Source of the DNA: UBA8199 sp035358715
GTDB taxonomy: Bacteria > Verrucomicrobiota > Verrucomicrobiia > Limisphaerales > UBA8199
NCBI GenBank assembly: GCA_035358715.1
Contig: DAOPPX010000050.1
Location: 1 to 36,179 of the forward strand
DNA: 36,179 nucleotides
Direction of reading: 5' to 3'
Both the position numbers and the translations under genes were made by a program. The notes under the pieces were generated by a model. That model saw nothing but the letters and a program-made list of their open reading frames with translations, ran no database searches and was not told the DNA's origin. Shown piece by piece: positions 33,495 to 36,179 of the stretch. Positions within the stretch are counted from its first letter, which is position 1, and each line of letters starts with the position of its first letter.

Positions 33495-33705
33495 CGCGCT
33501 TTGAACCCCGGAACCACCGTGAGAGAACATCCAACATCCAACATCCAACATCCAACATCGAATCTCCAAGGGCCGAGCTTTGGGCCGCTATTGGATGTTG
33601 GGCGTTCGAGGTTGGATGTTGGATGTTCCCCCGGTTCATGGGGGGCGCACGTCAATTCCTTGGCTTGTCCCGGGCCAAGCGCGCGGCTCAGGAGTTCTGA
33701 GGCTT
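33495..33705 (-). repeat. Palindromic repeat B, copy 2 (inverted)
   Basis: Its reverse complement matches copy 1 from GCCTCAG/ACTCCTGAGCC through the AACATCCAACATCC palindrome. It then extends by extra GATGTTGGATGTTGGATG units and a tail TCTCTCACGGTGGTTC plus GGGGTTCAAAGCGCG that is shared with copy 3 but not copy 1. Its edge abuts element A copy 2. Confidence 0.9.
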
Positions 33706-34109
33706 GGGGGGCCTGCGGCAACGGTTCCCGGCGCCTCCAAAGCGGGCTGCGGCACCGACTTCTCGCCCCGGACGCCTCCCCCCAGCCCAAGCCAGCCAGG
33801 CCCCGCCGGGAACCTATCCGCGCCCTTGCGCCCCGCATTGGGCTAACCGCCTGTCCGCACGGCACTTCCGCCCATTCTCCGCCCCCGCGCCCCACCCTCC
33901 GCTCATCGTCCGCCCCCCGTCCCGCTACCGTAGTACCTCTAACCCGGGGTTAGAGGTACTACGGTAGCGGGACGGGGGGCGGACGGCGGGCCTGCCCATC
34001 CCTGGCGGGGGGGCGTGCATGGAAGGTGGGGTTGAGAGAGGACAATGCCACACCGTGGTTGCTCAGCCGCTGCGCTGGCGCCTTTGCCAGGAAAACACCG
34101 CTCAAAAAC
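33700..34109 (-). repeat. Dispersed element A, copy 2 (inverted, ~410 bp)
   Basis: This is the reverse-orientation counterpart of 75-490. It sits between two oppositely oriented B repeats. Its palindrome core is perfect, unlike copy 1, which carries one mismatch. Confidence 0.8.
33908..33984. repeat. 77-bp perfect palindrome (core of element A, copy 2)
   Basis: Two 38-base arms are fully complementary around a single central G on the + strand; read in element orientation, the central base is C in both copies. The arms begin GTCCGCCCCCCGTCCCGC and end GCGGGACGGGGGGCGGAC. No terminal T-run is present. Confidence 0.92.
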
Positions 34110-34135
34110 TGGGATGCGCCCCCTGACAGCTCTTA

Positions 34136-34240
34136 CCATGAACCTGGGGAACATCCAACATCCAATAGCGGCCCAAAGCTCGGCCCTTGGATGCTGGATG
34201 GTGGATGTTCTCTCACGGTGGTTCAGGGGTTCAAAGCGCG
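34136..34240 (+). repeat. Palindromic repeat B, copy 3 (shortened)
   Basis: It begins CCATGAACCTGGGGAACATC and shares the AATAGCGGCCCAAAGCTCGG centre with the other copies. It lacks one internal CTCGAACGCCCAACATCC unit and ends with the TCTCTCACGGTGGTTC and GGGGTTCAAAGCGCG tail seen in copy 2. Confidence 0.88.
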
Positions 34241-34271
34241 CACGAGTCCGGGGAATTCTCTCGCCCAAGGC

Positions 34272-34634
34272 TCAGTTTCCGGGGGCGTTCTTTGCCGGGG
34301 CGATGGGGAGCGCGTCGTTGTAGGTCACAGAGGCGCGTTTCCTGTCAAGACGCGTGATAACGACGCCCGCCTGGCTCAGCAGCGCCTTCTCGATGAGCTT
34401 CGCGCCCTCTTCCTTGCCGGCCGCTTGTGCCTCCAGAGTGATCGTGTGTCGCACGGTCTTTACGCGCGAGTCAACCACCAGCTCCCGCCCGGTCATCGCC
34501 CGATAGATTGGCAGGACCTGGGAAACCCCGGCTTTCGAGAAGCGGATTGAGCCGGGCGCCCCGCCCGCCTCAGCGGAATGTGCGCCTGCGCTTGTGAGCA
34601 GCAGGGCCAGCAAAATCAGCAGATGAGTTTTCAT
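34272..34634 (-). CDS. Small secreted protein resembling a secretin N-domain
   Basis: The 120-residue product has a signal peptide (THLLILLALLLTSAGAHSA). The mature part resembles the N0/N1 (STN-like) domains of secretins: SKAGVSQVLPIYRAMTGREL, then VDSRVKTVRHTITLEAQA, KEEGAKLIEKALLSQAGVVI and a final strand RASVTYNDALP. No secretin barrel or other partner follows, so it is a stand-alone domain; it might bind envelope complexes. It is 46 bases after the MFS gene in the same direction. An upstream frame to 34793 is rejected because it lacks a signal and overlaps the transporter gene. Confidence 0.75.
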   Translation of the reverse strand: MKTHLLILLALLLTSAGAHSAEAGGAPGSIRFSKAGVSQVLPIYRAMTGRELVVDSRVKTVRHTITLEAQAAGKEEGAKLIEKALLSQAGVVITRLDRKRASVTYNDALPIAPAKNAPGN

Positions 34635-34680
34635 GGTGTCCAGAAGGCAGAACGCAGACTTCCGGCGCGTCGAATCCTCT

Positions 34681-36060
34681 TTAATCCCCGTAGCCGTGGG
34701 GCTTGGCCCGCCAGCCAAGCGCGCAGGCGAAGGTGCCGATGGCGGCGACGACGAGCAGCCCGCAGAACAAGGCATCCCAGCCGTAAGCGTCAACCACCTT
34801 GCCCACGCCCCAGCCCGACAGCGTGGTGCTGGCGTAACCGAAGATGCCGGTCAGGCCGACGGCGGTGGCCGCGGCGCGTTTCGTGGCGAGGTTGGCCGCG
34901 GCGATGCTGATGAGGCACTGCGGGCCGTAGATGAAGAAGCCCGAGGCGCAAAGCAAAAGCGTGTTGAGCCACACCGATTGCCCGGCCACCTTCCAGAACA
35001 GCAACACGGACACGCCCGCCATGGCCATGTAAAACACGCACGAGCGGAAGCCGCGCCCCCCGAACAGCCGGTCGGTCAGCCACCCGCCGATCAATGCGCC
35101 GGTCATGCCCGAAATCTCGTAGCCCGCGACCATCCAGCCGGCGCCCGTCAGTTGGAGGCCCTTGGCTTGCGTCAGCATGGTCGGCCCCCAATCGAGCATG
35201 GCATAACGAATCGTATAGACGAAGAAATTGGCCGCGCCCAGCAGCCAGATGTAAGGGTTGCTGAAAACATACTTGACCGCCACGGCCTTCCAATCGCCAT
35301 CGTCGCCGGCAGCGGCCTTGACCTTCGTGCCCTTGACCTCCGGCAGGCCGACTGATTGCGGAGTGTCGGGCAACGCAAACCAAAGGAACAGCGAACACAG
35401 GAACGCGAGCCCCGCGGGCACAAAGAAACAGAGCCGCCAGTTGCCGAAATAACTGAGCAAATAGCTGCACATGACCACCACGAGGCCGGCGCCGATGTTG
35501 GTGGAGGCGTTCCAGACGGACATCTTGGTGGCCAACTCCTGCGGCGGCACCCAATGCGTGAAGGCCCGGGCGCACGGCGGAAAGCCCATGCCCTGGAACC
35601 ACCCGTTGATCATCCAGAAGAAGCCCAGCGCGGCCACCGCCGAGCTGAGGCCGAACATCACATTCACTGTCGCCGACAGGACCAGGCCGGTGACCATGAA
35701 CGTGCGAACATGGCAGCGGTCGCCGAAGAAGCCGTTGACGAACTTGGCCACACCATAGAGCACGCCGTGCAGCGTCAGGAACAGCCCCAGGTCGGCCTTG
35801 GTCACGCCCAGGCTCTTTTCCATCACCGGCATCGCGATGCTCAGGTTCTTCCGCACGAAGTAGAAGGTCGCGTAGCCGATAATGGTGGCGATGATGATCC
35901 GGCGTTCCCAGCTCCGGTGTTTGGCCCGGATTTCGTCCGCGTCGGTCAGCATCACCTCCGCGGGCGGGGCGGGCTCGAACATCCGCAGCAGAAACGGGAA
36001 CCGTTTCTGTTCGCTGACCTGCGGACGCGGAGTTTCAATTTCTGGCACCGGCGATGGCAT
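34681..36060 (-). CDS. Organophosphate:phosphate antiporter (GlpT/UhpT type MFS)
   Basis: The 459-residue transporter exchanges a phosphorylated three-carbon or hexose compound for inorganic phosphate. A cytosolic N-terminal tail of about 50 residues precedes 12 predicted membrane segments. The substrate arginines of the family are visible: R70 in YFVRKNLSIAMP (as in GlpT Arg45) and the arginine of VYTIRYAMLDWGPT in the second half. Other marks are GFFGDRCHVRTFM (loop 2-3) and GWFQGMGFPPCARAFTHWVP. The exact substrate (glycerol-3-phosphate or sugar phosphate) cannot be read. GAGAGAG just before the ATG acts as ribosome-binding sequence. Confidence 0.92.
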   Translation of the reverse strand: MPSPVPEIETPRPQVSEQKRFPFLLRMFEPAPPAEVMLTDADEIRAKHRSWERRIIIATIIGYATFYFVRKNLSIAMPVMEKSLGVTKADLGLFLTLHGVLYGVAKFVNGFFGDRCHVRTFMVTGLVLSATVNVMFGLSSAVAALGFFWMINGWFQGMGFPPCARAFTHWVPPQELATKMSVWNASTNIGAGLVVVMCSYLLSYFGNWRLCFFVPAGLAFLCSLFLWFALPDTPQSVGLPEVKGTKVKAAAGDDGDWKAVAVKYVFSNPYIWLLGAANFFVYTIRYAMLDWGPTMLTQAKGLQLTGAGWMVAGYEISGMTGALIGGWLTDRLFGGRGFRSCVFYMAMAGVSVLLFWKVAGQSVWLNTLLLCASGFFIYGPQCLISIAAANLATKRAAATAVGLTGIFGYASTTLSGWGVGKVVDAYGWDALFCGLLVVAAIGTFACALGWRAKPHGYGD

Positions 36061-36179
36061 CTCTCTCAGGAATGCCAGAGCCGGCCAGGAAACGAAAGCC
36101 CCGATTTGCGGTCATGCGTGTTGGCCCACGCCGGATTCGAGAAAGTGATTTGGGCGGATTTGGATTGTGGCCGGGTCGG

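Larger units (their letters stand above)
33421..34271. other. Repeat nest between GH51 gene and secretin-N-like gene
   Basis: This interval contains, in order, repeat B copy 2 (inverted), element A copy 2 (inverted) and repeat B copy 3 (direct). No gene is supported, and all long frames are repeat-derived. The 5' ends of the GH51 gene and the 3' end of the small secreted-protein gene lie at its margins. Confidence 0.8.

Noticed and set aside
33526..33620. Possible CRISPR-like array of AACATCCAACATCC units
   Set aside because: Units are short and contiguous with no unique spacers; it is an internally repetitive palindrome and no cas genes are present.
33486..33953. 155-residue plus-strand frame in the repeat nest
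   Set aside because: Translates palindromic repeats A and B; no domain.
1..36179. Insertion sequence, prophage, tRNA, rRNA
   Set aside because: I saw no transposase, integrase, phage structural gene, or tRNA/rRNA structure on either strand.

Overview
The window is high-G+C bacterial DNA with about 27 genes. It contains no rRNA, tRNA, CRISPR array, transposase or phage gene that I can see. The gene families and the dense intergenic palindromic repeats suggest a free-living Verrucomicrobiota bacterium of the Pedosphaera/Limisphaerales type. The supporting families are PDZ proteins with a single membrane anchor, a UroD-like protein, Sel1-PEGA, an ECF sigma / anti-sigma / Spy-like trio, GH51, Fkp, and 'STNL-W' type secreted proteins. 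The taxonomic call is inference from style and gene content; no marker gene is present.

Layout. 1-584: copy 1 of a ~410-bp dispersed element built around a 77-bp near-perfect palindrome. 585-3603: anchored PDZ protein, a DUF433 antitoxin with a gutted DUF5615-like toxin, a TatD hydrolase and the tRNA-modifying enzyme TcdA. 3757-8585: secreted TIM-barrel glycosidase-like protein, UroD-like protein and glutamine-dependent NAD+ synthetase, all on +. 8633-15526 (-): a compact five-gene efflux operon, TetR regulator, a small glycogen-binding-type (CBM48/AMPK E-set) protein, RND adaptor, RND pump and outer-membrane factor, with a clear operator/promoter before tetR. 15756-19701: nitroreductase, S9A prolyl oligopeptidase, Sel1-PEGA lipid-phase/periplasmic protein. 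19836-23802: a palindromic repeat, then the bifunctional fucokinase / GDP-fucose pyrophosphorylase Fkp, then a nucleotidyltransferase-fold protein. 23812-25120: an orphan secreted protein bracketed by inverted copies of a hairpin repeat. 25199-30153: copper-type P1B ATPase, then on the opposite strand an ECF sigma factor, small anti-sigma-like membrane protein and Spy/CpxP-like protein, then a Tat-exported Mn-type superoxide dismutase; together these look like a metal/oxidative envelope-stress district. 30210-33420: a radical SAM protein whose SPASM-like cysteine cluster is N-terminal, and a secreted GH51 arabinofuranosidase. 33421-34271: a nest of repeats including copy 2 of the 77-bp palindrome element in inverted orientation. 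34272-36060: a small secretin-N-domain-like secreted protein and a GlpT/UhpT-type phosphate-ester antiporter.

Functionally the window mixes polysaccharide and sugar use (GH51, glycosidase-like protein, Fkp, organophosphate antiporter) with envelope defence (RND pump, CopA, SOD, sigma/Spy module). The most unusual features are the two inverted copies of the palindrome element framing 33 kb, the composite repeat nest at 33.5-34.2 kb, the glycogen-binding domain inside the RND operon, and the permuted SPASM/radical SAM protein.
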